From Bretschneidera sinensis (taxonomy: Eukaryota; Streptophyta; Magnoliopsida; Brassicales; Akaniaceae), in contig CM043703.1 of the NCBI GenBank assembly GCA_023935145.1, positions 19,765,227 through 19,829,226 on the forward strand: DNA of 64,000 bases, read 5' to 3'. The notes beneath the pieces were generated by a model. That model worked only from the letters and a program-made list of their open reading frames with translations, was not told where the DNA came from and did no database searches. A program made the translations under genes and the position numbers. This document shows, one piece after another, positions 37,321 through 46,443 of the stretch. Within the stretch, counting starts at the first letter, position 1. Every line of letters begins with the position of its first letter.

Positions 37321-37823
37321 TGATCAGCAGTAGCCCAGCAGACCTATAGCCCTGCGATTGCATCAACAGTAGCCCAGCAGCTACACTACGCAAATGGCCG
37401 ACATACAGCCAACCTGCGACCACTTTACGGCACCCACTCACCTACGTCTGCCACCAGCCACCCTATGGCCGCACTACCGCCACCCTACATCACTCTCTCT
37501 CTTGAGCTTGTAATCATGCTTTCCACTGGCAAACGACTATAAATGGGCCAAGGTATGGACTTCAAGACAGAGACACTTTTTGACACTTACACTTGAATTA
37601 CTTGGGCCCTCGGTTCCTCTTTCGAACCCTCGACTTTTCTCTTAAATATTTGCTGACTTAAGCATCGGAGCGCCCTCGGAGGTCTCCCCTTCCCCTCCTT
37701 CCGAGGGCCTTCATTCTTGTCACTTGTGCAGGGCCCAGGCCGAGTCCTCTCTCAGGCCAAATCCCCACTTAGGTCACGTCAGCTTCCAGGCTACGTCAGC
37801 ATCGGTAGTTTTTGGCACCAATA
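37321..37823 (+). repeat. Left LTR of the LARD-like element
   Basis: It matches the right LTR from AGACCTATAGCCC (37,340) to GGCACCAATA, with nine substitutions, all transitions. A TATA box (GACTATAAATGGG, ~37,538-37,550) is present in both LTRs. The first 15-20 bp (TGATCAGCAGTAGCCCAGCA) replace the right LTR's TGCT start and look like a copy of the LTR's own CAGTAGCCCAGCAG at ~37,367. Confidence 0.9.
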
Positions 37824-37825
37824 GA

Positions 37826-37844
37826 TTGGCGCCGTACGTGGGAA
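37826..37844 (+). promoter_or_regulatory. Primer-binding site of the LARD-like element
   Basis: TTGGCGCCGTACGTGGGAA lies 2 bp inside the left LTR end. The TGGCGCCGT...GGGA form is the usual PBS style of plant Tat-type gypsy elements. Confidence 0.75.
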
Positions 37845-37975
37845 ACCACAATCTCTCGCTACAGTAGAAGCGAAGAAATCTAAAGAAATCATCTGTTGTA
37901 ATGCCAAGCCGTTCGACCCCATGCTGCACACTTTGAAGTTTAAAGTGCACGGCCGAGCGTTTGCAAGTGTGCTCA

Positions 37976-39505
37976 CACCCTCGGCCTCGGCATCGCCCTC
38001 AGCCTCGGCCTCGCCTCAGCCTCGGACTCGCCCCAGCCTCGCCTCAGCCTCGGCCTCGCCCCAGCCTCGGCATCGCCCTCAGCCTTGGCCTCGCCCCCAG
38101 CCTTGGCCTCAGCATCGCCCTCGCCCCGGCCTCTGCCTCTGCATCGCCCTCGCCCAGGCCTCGGCCTCGGCATCGCCCTCGCCCCGGCCTCACCTCGGCC
38201 TCGCCCCGGCCTTGGTCTCAGCCTTGCCCTCATCCCGGCCTCGATCTCGGCCTCGGCCTAGCCCCGGCCTCGGCCTAGCCCCGGCCTCGGCCTAGCCCCG
38301 GCCTCGGCCTAGCCCCGGCCTCGGCCTCGACCTCGCCCAAAGTCCGAGCGTATGAACCGTGCTGTATACGCTCGGCCAAATCTCCTCTAAAGTCCGAGCC
38401 TTGCTTAACGTTCATCTCGGCCTCGGCCTCGGCATCGCCCTCGCCCCCGGCCTCGGCATCGCCCTCGCCCCGGCCTCGGCATCGCCCTCGCCCCGGCCTC
38501 GGCATCGCCCTCGCCCCGGCCTCGGCATCGCCCTCAGCCTCGCCCTCGCCCCTCGCCCAGGCCTCGGCCTCGGCATCGCCCTCGCCCTCGCCCAGGCCTC
38601 GGCATCGCCCTCGCCCTCGCCCAGGCCTCGGCCTCGGCATCGCCCTCGCCCTCGCCCAGGCCTCGGCCTCGGCATCGCCCTCGCCCTCGCCCAGGCCTCG
38701 GCCTCGGCATCGCCCTCGCCCAGGCCTCGGCCTCGGCATCGCCCTCGCCCTGGCCTCACATCGGCCTCGACCTCGCCCAAAGTCCGAGCGTATGAACCGT
38801 GTTGTATACGCTCGGCCAAATCTCCTCCAAAGTCCGAGCCTTGCTTAACGTTCATCTCGGCCTCAGCCTCGGCATCGCCCTCAGCCTCGGCCTCACCCCA
38901 GCCTCAGTCTCAGCCTCGGCCTCGACCTCGCCCAAAGTCCGAGCGTATCAACTGCGTTGTATACGCTCGGCCAAATCTCCTCCAAAGTCCGAGCCTTGCT
39001 TAACGTTCATCTCGGCTTCAGCCTCGGCATCGCCCTCAGCCTCAGCCTCAGCCTCGGCCTCGGCCTCCGCATCGGTCTCAGCCTCGGCCTCGGCCTCGAC
39101 CTCGTCCAAAGTCCGAGCGTATGAACTGCGTTGTATACGCTCGGCCAAATCTCCTCCAAAGTCCGAGCCTTGCTTAACACTCATCTCGGCATCGCCCTTG
39201 CCCCGGCCTCAGCCTCGGCATAGCCCTCGGCCTCGGCATCGCCCTCAGCCTCAGCCTCACCTTGGCCTCGGCCTCGACATCGGTCTCAGCCTCGACCTCG
39301 CCCCAGCCTCGGTCTCAGCCTCGGCCTCGCCCCTGCCTAGGCCTCGACCTCGCTCAAAGTCCGAGAGTATGAACTGCGTTGTATACGCTTGGCCAAATCT
39401 CCTCCAAAGTCCGAGCCTTGCTTAAGGCTCATCTTGGCATCGCCCTCGCTCCGTCGGCCTCGGCCTCAGTCTCAGCCTCGGCCTCGGTATCGCCCTCAGC
39501 CACGC
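37976..39505. repeat. Array A: GGCCTC/GCATCG hexamer array with five 85-bp modules
   Basis: Long runs of hexamer-like words (GGCCTC, GGCATC, GCCCTC, GCCCCA) alternate with five copies of an ~85-bp module, near 38,338, 38,778, 38,934, 39,108 and 39,355. Each module reads AAAGTCCGAGCGTATGAAC..., then TATACGCTCGGCCAAATCTC, then CTTGCTTAACGTTCATC. It contains a perfect 10-bp stem CCGAGCGTAT / ATACGCTCGG with a 12-nt loop. Long open frames exist on both strands only because the repeat has no stops. Confidence 0.93.
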
Positions 39506-39509
39506 CAGC

Positions 39510-39985
39510 AGTTACTAAGTGTGCACGGCCGAGCGCCGTAGTGCACATGCCTCTGTCCCAACGGTTGCTAAGTGCACACGGCCGAGCGCCGTAGTGCACA
39601 TGCCCCTGTCCCAGCGAATGCTAAGTGCACACGGCCGAGCATCGTAGTGCACATGCCCCTGTCCCAGCAAATGCTAAGTGCACACGGCCGAGCGTCGTAG
39701 TGCACATGCCCCTGTCCCAACTATTGCTAAATGCACACGGCTGAGCGCCGTAGTGCACATGCCCCTATCCCAGCGAATGCTAAGTGCACACGGTCGAGCG
39801 CCGTAGTGCACATGCCCCTGTCCCAGCGTATGCTAAGTGCAAACGGCCGAGCGGCGTAGTGCACAGGCCCCTGTCCCAGCGAATGCTAAGTGCACACGGC
39901 CGAGCGCCGTAGTGCACATGCCCCTGTCACATTGATCCCTAAGTGTGCACGGTTGAGTGCCATAGTGCACACAATCCCCACATTA
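39510..39985. repeat. Array B: 53-bp unit, about nine copies
   Basis: Units start with GCTAAGTGCAC at 39,567, 39,620, 39,673, 39,726, 39,779, 39,832 and 39,885, exactly 53 bp apart, with diverged end copies near 39,514 and 39,938. Each unit contains GTGCAC, ACGGC, a CGAGC loop, GCCGT and GTGCAC in order, an almost complete inverted repeat. Confidence 0.95.
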
Positions 39986-41490
39986 GTGCGCAACTGTGCG
40001 CACTGCCAAGAGAGCACGCGCACACTAAAGTCCGAGTGTGTGCACATGTGCTCGGCCAAAGTCTGAGCCTCATCCGAACTTTAGTGCACACAGCTCCTGA
40101 ATCAGTGCACAACTGTGCGCACGGCCAAGAGAGCACGCGCACACCAAAGTCCGAGGGTGTGCACATGTGCTCATGCGCTCGGCCAAAGTCCGAGCCTTGC
40201 CCAAGCCTTAGTGCACACTAGTGCACACAGCCCCTGAAATAGTGCGCAACTATGCGCACAGCCAAGAGAGCACGCGCACACCAAAGTCCGAGTGTGTGCA
40301 CATGTGCCCATGCGCTCGGCCAAAGTCCGAGCCTCGTCCAAACTTTAGTGCACACTAGTGCACACAGCTCCTGAATCAGTGTGCAACTGTGCGCACGGCC
40401 AAGAGAGCAGGCGCACACCAAAGTCCGAGGGTGTGCACATGTGCTCATGCGCTCGGCCAAAGTCCGAGCCTTGTCCAAGCCTTAGTGCACACTAGTGCAC
40501 ACAGCCCCTGAAACAGTGCGCAACTGTGCGCACGGCCAAGAGAGCACGCGCACACCAAAGTCCAAGGGTGTGCACATATGCTCATGCGCTCGGTCAAAGT
40601 CCGAGCCTTGCCTAAGCCTTAGTGCACACAGCCCCTGAAACAGTGAGCAACTGTGCGCACGGCCAAGAGAGCACGCGCACACCAAAGTCCGAGTGTGTGC
40701 ACATGTGCTCATGCGCTCGGCCAAAGTCCGAGTCTCGTCCAAACTTTAGTGCACACTAGTGCACACAGCTCCTGAATCAGTGTGCAACTGTGCGCACGGC
40801 CAAGAGAGCACGCGCACACCAAAGTCCGAGGGTGTGCACATGTGCTCATGTGCTCGGCCCAAGTCCGAGCCTTGTCCAAGCCTTAGTGCACACTAGTGCA
40901 CACAGCCCCTGAAATAGTGCACAACTGTGCGCACGACCAAGAGAGCACGCGCACACCAAAGTCCGAGGGTGTGCACATGTGCTCTGCGCTCGGGCAAAGT
41001 CTGAGTCTTGCCCAAGCCTTAGTGCACACTAGTGCACACAGCCCCTGAAACAGTGCGCAACTGTGTGCATGGTCAAGAGAGCATGCGCACACCAAAGTCC
41101 GAGTGTGTGCACATGTGCTCATGCGCTCGGCCAAAGTCCGAGCCTCGTCCAAACTTTAGTGCACACAGCTCCTGAATCAGTGTGCAACTGTGCGCTTTGC
41201 CAAGAGAGCACGCGCACACCAAAGTCCGAGGGTGTGCACATGTGCTCATGCGCTCGGCCAAAGTCTGAGCCTTGTCGAAGCCTTAGTGCACACCAGTGCA
41301 CACAGCTCCCGAAACAGTGCGCAACTGTGTGCACGACCAAGAGAGCACGCGCACACCAAAGTCTGAGGGTGTGCATATGTGCTCATGCGCTCGGCCAAAG
41401 TCCGAGCCTCGTCCGAACTTTAGTGCACACTAGTGCACACAGCCCCTGAATCAGTGCGCAATTGTGCGCACGGCCATGAGAGCACGCGCA
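39986..41490. repeat. Array C: ~137-bp unit, about twelve copies
   Basis: The landmark GCCAAGAGAGCACGCGCACA recurs at ~137-bp spacing (for example 40,261, 40,398, 40,535), with some ~127-bp units lacking one CTAGTGCACA. Each unit carries three inverted repeats: GTGCGCA-ACTG-TGCGCAC, the palindrome GCACATGTGC, and GCTCGG-CCAAAGT-CCGAGC. Translations in all frames are repeat artefacts. Confidence 0.95.
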
Positions 41491-42760
41491 CTCCAGAAAA
41501 GTCCGAGCCAATGAGCTGCAATGCTCACGCTCGACAAAATTCTCCAGGAAATTCGAGCCCCGTCAACGCTCGGTCGAATCTCCAGAAAAGTCCGAGCCAA
41601 TGAGCTGCAATGCTCACGCTCGGCAAAATTCTCCAAGAAATCCCAGCCCCGTCAACGCTCGGTCAAATCTCCATAAAAGTCCGAGCCAATGAGCTGCAAT
41701 GCTCACGCTCGGCAAAATTCTCCAGGAAATCCGAGCCCCATCAATGCTCGGTCGAATCTCCAAAAAAGTCCGAGCCAATGAGCTACAATGCTCACACTCG
41801 ATAAAATTCTCCAGGAAATCCGAGCCCCGTCAACGCTCGGTCGAATCTCCAGAAAAGTCCGAGCCAATGAGCTGCAATGTTCACGCTCGGCAAAATTCTC
41901 CAGGAAATTCGAGCCCCGTCAACGCTCAGTCGAATCTCCAGAAAAGTCCGAGCCAATGAGCTGCAATGCTCACGCTCGGCAAAATTCTCCAAGAAATCCG
42001 AGCCCCGTCAACGCTCGGTCGAATCTCTAGAAAAATCCGAGCCAATAAGCTGCTCTGCTTACGCTCGGCAAAATTCTCCAAAAAATCTGAGCCCCGTCAA
42101 CGCTCGGTCGAATCTCCAGAAAAGTCCGAGCCAATGAGCTGCTCTGTTCACTCTCGACAAAATTCTCTAGGAAAACTGAGTCCCATCAACGCTCGGTCGA
42201 ATCTCCAGAAAAGTCTGAGCCAATGAGCTGCTCTGCTCACGCTCGGTAAAATTCTCCAAGAAATCTGACCCCTGTCAACGCTCGGTCGAATCTCCAGAAA
42301 AGTACGAGCCAATGAGCTGCTCTGCTCACACTCGGCGAAATTCTCCAGGAAATCCGAGCTCCGCCAACGCTCGGTCGAATCTCCGGAAAAGTCCGAGCCA
42401 ATGAGCTGCTCTGCTCACGCTCGACGAAATTCTCCAGGAAATCCGAGCTCCGCCAACGCTCGGTCGAATCTCCGAAAAAGTCCGAGCCAATGAGATGCTC
42501 TGCTCACGCTCAGCAAAATTCTCCAAGAAATCCGAGCCCCGTCAACGCTCGGTCGAATCTCTAGAAAAGTCCGAGCCAATGAGCTGCTCTGCTTACGCTC
42601 GGTAAAATTCTCCAAAAAATCCGAGCCCCGTCAACGCTCGGTCGAATCTCCAGAAAAGTCCGAGCCAATGAGCTGCTCTGTTCACTCTCGACAAAATTCT
42701 CTAGGAAAACTGAGTCCCATCAAAAGCTCGGTCGAATCTCTCCAGGAAATCCGAGTCCCT
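41491..42760. repeat. Array D: 89-bp unit, about fourteen copies
   Basis: GAGCCAATGAGCTGC recurs every 89 bp from ~41,506 to ~42,663. Each unit carries two copies of the GCTCGG...CCGAGC pair, with spacers CAAAATTCTCCAGGAAAT and TCGAATCTCCAGAAAAGT. The early units read CTGCAATGCTCAC and the later ones CTGCTCTGCTCAC, so two subfamilies lie in blocks. Confidence 0.95.
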
Positions 42761-44008
42761 TTAAGTGCTCGGTTGAATCGCCAAAAACGGGGGCTTTGGA
42801 CCCCTTCGATTCGATAAATTTGCCATCAAATTCGTACAAGTATAAAAAGGAAATAAATTCATACGAAGGCAGGAATATTAAAAAAGGGATAATTTATTAC
42901 AACCATTTACAACTAACGACCTCGAAGTACAAATGAAAGAGGACCTTAACGGCCTCGAAGTACAAAGAAGATGATGGAAACCAAAATATTTCAGGAAGCG
43001 CCGGTCAGATAGCTTCTCCTCCCCCTTCAGGCTAAATAGCTCCTGGCAAGCACTCTAAAACTTCTTGGGCCGAACCTGAGACTGAAAGCACGGACTATGA
43101 TCAACCCCAGGTACAGGAGAACCCTCGCCAGCTTGCAAGAAAAGGGTAACCGCGATCCCCCTTATCTTACTGCCACCAAAAGAGCCACCGGAAGAGAGGC
43201 TGCAGCCTTACTCTCAGCTTCCTAGGAGCATGCAGCCACACCCCTCTTCCTCTTCTGTTCCTAGCAGGCCAGGATGTGAAGGCCCCTCCATCCAGAGACA
43301 CGGCTCAACTCCTCCTCCGACTCCCACTCGGAGTCTGGAAGAAGCCCATGCCCCCACTCGGAGTCAAGAAGAAACCTGAACCTCAATTTCAAACTCTCAC
43401 CGTGATAGTTATCCTCAGAAAATGCTTTTCTCTCCTCATTTCAGAAATCACACTTGTTTCTGCTTAAAACAAAAGGTGTAAGAGGACCCTATTTATAAGA
43501 AGGGAAAACGCACTTAACGAGGTAATAAATGCAGGGAACGGAAAAAGACACGACTCTCCGGTTTTTGAGAAGAACTCTTCACTTCTCCAGACGACTTCTC
43601 GCCTTTCGAGAATGACGTTTCGATTCCCAGGGAACGTCATTCAAGCCCCCGCTTAACCGCGCGACCCCGAGAAGGCTCTTCGCCTCCCCAGGTGACCCTC
43701 CGCCTCCCACAAGCAACGGTCCACCTCCACAGGCGAACCCACTCAGCATCCATGGGGGGCCCAACCCACAAGGTACTTCCTAAAGCACATAAAGGTACTC
43801 CAGGAAGTGGGGAGCTTGTGATGTGGCCCAAAATACTCAGGCCCAAAATAAGCCTCCAGATACTCCAGTCCAACGAGCGGCCCATTACCGGCCCAAACAA
43901 ACCCCAAGCCCAACTGGGTACTCCAATCCAGCAAAAGACCCATGCCAGATAACCGGCCCATGCACTCTCCGGCCTAGTAAAGTCTCCTGGCCCAAAAAGA
44001 ACGGGGCC
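42761..44008 (+). other. 3' unique region and polypurine tract of the LARD-like element
   Basis: Non-repetitive interior between array D and the right LTR. No gag or pol similarity is seen. The purine-rich CAAAAAGAACGGGG at ~43,993-44,006 just before the LTR is the polypurine tract. A minus-strand TATA-like motif TTATAAATAGGG sits at ~43,487-43,498. CGAAGTACAAA occurs twice (42,935 and 42,957). Confidence 0.6.
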
Positions 44009-44496
44009 TGCTAGACCTATAGCCCTGCGATTGCATCAACAGTAGCCCAGCAGCTACACTACGCAAATGGCCGACATATAGCCAACCTGCGACCACTTTA
44101 CGGCACCCACTCACCTACGTCTGCCACCAGCCACCCTATGGCCGCACTACCGCCACCCTACATCACTCTCTCTCTTGAGCTTGTAATCATGCTTTCCACT
44201 GGCAAACGACTATAAATGGGCTAAGGTATGGACTTCAAGACAGAGACACTTTTTGACACTTACACTTGAATTACTTGGGCCCTCGGTTCCTCTTTCGAAC
44301 CCTCGGCTTTTCTCTTAAATATTTGCTGACTTAAGCATCGGAGCGCCCTCGGAGGTCTCCCCCTCCCCTCCTTCCGAGGGCCTTCATTCTTGTCACTTGT
44401 GCAGGGCCCAGGCCGAGTCCTCTCTCAAGCCAAATCCCTACTCAGGTCACGTCAGCTTCCAGGCTACGTCAGCATCGGCAGTTTTTGGCACCAACA
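44009..44496 (+). repeat. Right LTR of the LARD-like element
   Basis: 488 bp, TGCTAGACCTATAG...GGCACCAACA, with TG...CA termini and about 98% identity to the left LTR. It is followed directly by AT-rich host DNA (GTTTGTTTATGAATT). Confidence 0.92.
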
Positions 44497-44713
44497 GTTT
44501 GTTTATGAATTACTGATAATCATAAAAGTAATGTCGTGAATTTTTCAATCTTTCCCTAAATAAAAAAAGTTTTAGTTCTATACAACTATATTATTAAATT
44601 CGTGTATTAAAGTATTATATATTTGTTTGTAAAAAATTTAGTTATTTTTATAATAATCTAATATAGTATTACAATAATAAAATTTTGTTTTATATTTTTA
44701 TATGGTAATATTA

Positions 44714-44960
44714 CTCTATCTGTCTCATAATTTTAGTCACTTATCGTTTTTTTGATTTAAGCTTAACTTTAATTATTATTATTATATATATATATGTATT
44801 ATTTTAAAAATATAAAAAAACATTTTTTTAAAAACTTTTAAACTCTATTTATGTATATATATAAAAAAATTAATTTTACTTAATGATTTAACTATATAAA
44901 AAAATTATTCATTTAATTAATTAAATAATAAACGTAACAAAAATTATGAGACAAAAAGAG
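44714..44960. mobile_element. Stowaway-type MITE
   Basis: 247 bp with inverted ends CTCTATCTGTCTCATAATTT and AAATTATGAGACAAAAAGAG, flanked by TA on both sides (44,712-44,713 and 44,961-44,962). CTC...TCTGTCTCATAAT-type ends with a TA target are typical of Tc1/mariner-derived Stowaway elements. Confidence 0.8.
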
Positions 44961-45647
44961 TATTATTTTATATTTTATGTTGTTTTAAAATAATATTTTT
45001 TTACACAACATTAATTATATTTTACTATTAATATCAGTATATTTAATTATTTATATATTAATATTATTTTATTAATTTTTTATTATCTGTACTATGATTA
45101 AAGGAAGATGATTATTAATTTGAGAGTAAGATAATTATTTGACTTAGAAAAAACAAACTCTCCTAATAACCGTCAACTTTCTATTCTTATCCGGGTTTTA
45201 CTTTTATCTTTCTCACTTTCACTCCACTCTTAACTTTTAACTGCTGTAAACTACACAGAACTAATAATTGCAATCATGTTCCATTATCCTCTCTTTTTTC
45301 TTTTATCTAATAAATCATTTTTTTAATACATTTTAAAATTTTAATTTCTTTTATTAACATATGTGTACGTGTCACACCACGCGGGCAACCAATCTGTATT
45401 TTTTTTTAAAAAAAAGACAAAATAACAAAAGATCCTTAAAACCGAACCAGAAAACGTTAAAAAAAAATACCCAATCAGACCCACATAATAAGGTGAAGAA
45501 GAAGAGGCCATCCACCATCCAACATCGCCCACCAACGGACAATAGATAAGGCTAAGATAAGGCCCCCTTCCTTCCACCCTTCACATCGGTAAAACGAATA
45601 AAATAAATAAATAAATAACCAAACGAAACTTAATTAACAACTGAAAA
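44961..45647. other. AT-rich spacer upstream of LHCB4.3
   Basis: No gene seen. The 45,340-45,590 stretch is somewhat less AT-rich and gives overlapping frames on both strands, neither recognisable. Confidence 0.45.
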
Positions 45648-45857
45648 ATGAGAGACTCATGGTTACATAGGGTATATAAGATTAAAATTTAATTAATAAA
45701 ATTTTAAAATTTTATTAATAACAATTTTATGTATTTAATTAATATTATCAATAAAAATTTTAAAATTTTCATTTGATAAAAAATCTTATTTTTTAATCCA
45801 CACAAAAATTTTCATTTAAAAAAAGTGTAAAATAATATACTTCATTAGTTTTGCTTG

Positions 45858-45910
<53 letters not shown>

Positions 45911-46350
45911 GAGAGACTCTTGGTTACATAGGGTATATAAGATCAAAATTTAATTAATAAATTTTTAAAATTTTATAAATAACAATTTTATGTATTTAAT
46001 TAATATTATCAATAAAATTTTTAAAATTTTCATTTGATAAAATATCTTATTTTTTAATCCACACAAAAATTTTCATTTAAAAAAAGTGTAAAATAATATA
46101 CTTCATTAGTTTCGCTTGTATTATATATATATATATATATATATAAAATGAGAAACTCTTGGTTACATAGAGTATATAAGATCAAAATTTAATTAATAAA
46201 ATTTTAAAATTTTATTAATAACAATTTTATGTATTTAATTAATATTATCAATAAATTTTTTAAAATTTTCATTTGATAAAAAATCTTATTTTTTTAATCC
46301 ACACAAAAATTAAAAAAGTGTAAAATAATATACTTCATTAGTTTCGCTTG

Positions 46351-46400
<50 letters not shown>
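45648..46400. repeat. Three tandem copies of a ~250-bp AT-rich unit ending in (TA)n, in the LHCB4.3 promoter
   Basis: Copies at 45,648-45,908, 45,909-46,147 and 46,148-46,400 each run from ATGAGAGACTC.TGGTTACAT through GGGTATATAAGAT, AATTAATATTATCAATAAA and TTTCATTTGATAAA to TTCATTAGTTTCGCTTGT, then a TA microsatellite. The TA tract lengths differ (about 49, 25 and 45 bp). The last tract ends 43 bp before the LHCB4.3 start codon. Confidence 0.93.
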
Positions 46401-46403
<3 letters not shown>

Positions 46404-46443
46404 ACTTCCCCTGCTCCATCCCACCGACCTATACCCCCCAGCC
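46401..46443 (+). promoter_or_regulatory. LHCB4.3 5' leader
   Basis: A pyrimidine-rich leader (CACACTTCCCCTGCTCCATC...) precedes the ATG, which sits in a good plant context (GCCATGGCC). The upstream TA tract could serve as the TATA region; no separate TATA box or clear G-box/I-box is seen close by. Confidence 0.5.

Larger units (their letters stand above)
37321..44496 (+). mobile_element. Non-autonomous LARD-like LTR retrotransposon built of tandem arrays
   Basis: A 7.2-kb element with ~490-bp LTRs, a TGGCGCCGT-type PBS directly inside the left LTR and a purine-rich tract before the right LTR, so the orientation is plus. The 6.2-kb interior has no gag, protease, RT or integrase. Most of it (37,976-42,760) is four successive GC-rich tandem arrays sharing AAAGTCCGAGC. 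It is much more GC-rich than its surroundings. The PBS style matches Tat-lineage gypsy elements, whose untranslated regions are known to grow satellite-like arrays. Mobility would need a partner's proteins. No TSD is evident. The left LTR's first ~15 bp differ from the right LTR's. Confidence 0.85.

Noticed and set aside
37921..39594. Long open reading frames on both strands (up to 214 codons) rich in Arg, Pro, Ala, Ser or Gly, Glu
   Set aside because: They are translations of a stop-free hexamer array, open in several frames at once, with no start context or domain. Treated as repeat artefacts.
39939..42615. Overlapping ORFs on both strands, such as repeated CARALL... or ...SPGNPSPVNAR...
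   Set aside because: Each is read from the 53-, 137- or 89-bp arrays and shifts frame with the unit length; no gene is implied.
37976..42760. A CRISPR-like array, because of regularly spaced repeats
   Set aside because: Units are contiguous tandem repeats without unique spacers, lie between LTRs, and the organism is a plant.
37321..44496. A novel GC-rich gene cluster or horizontally transferred segment
   Set aside because: LTRs, PBS and polypurine tract account for the boundaries and the interior has no credible coding sequence.
46348..46443. Upstream in-frame ATG extending CP29 by 32 codons
   Set aside because: The extension would encode an IYIYIY run from the TA microsatellite. The ATG at 46,444 has better context and gives a normal transit peptide.
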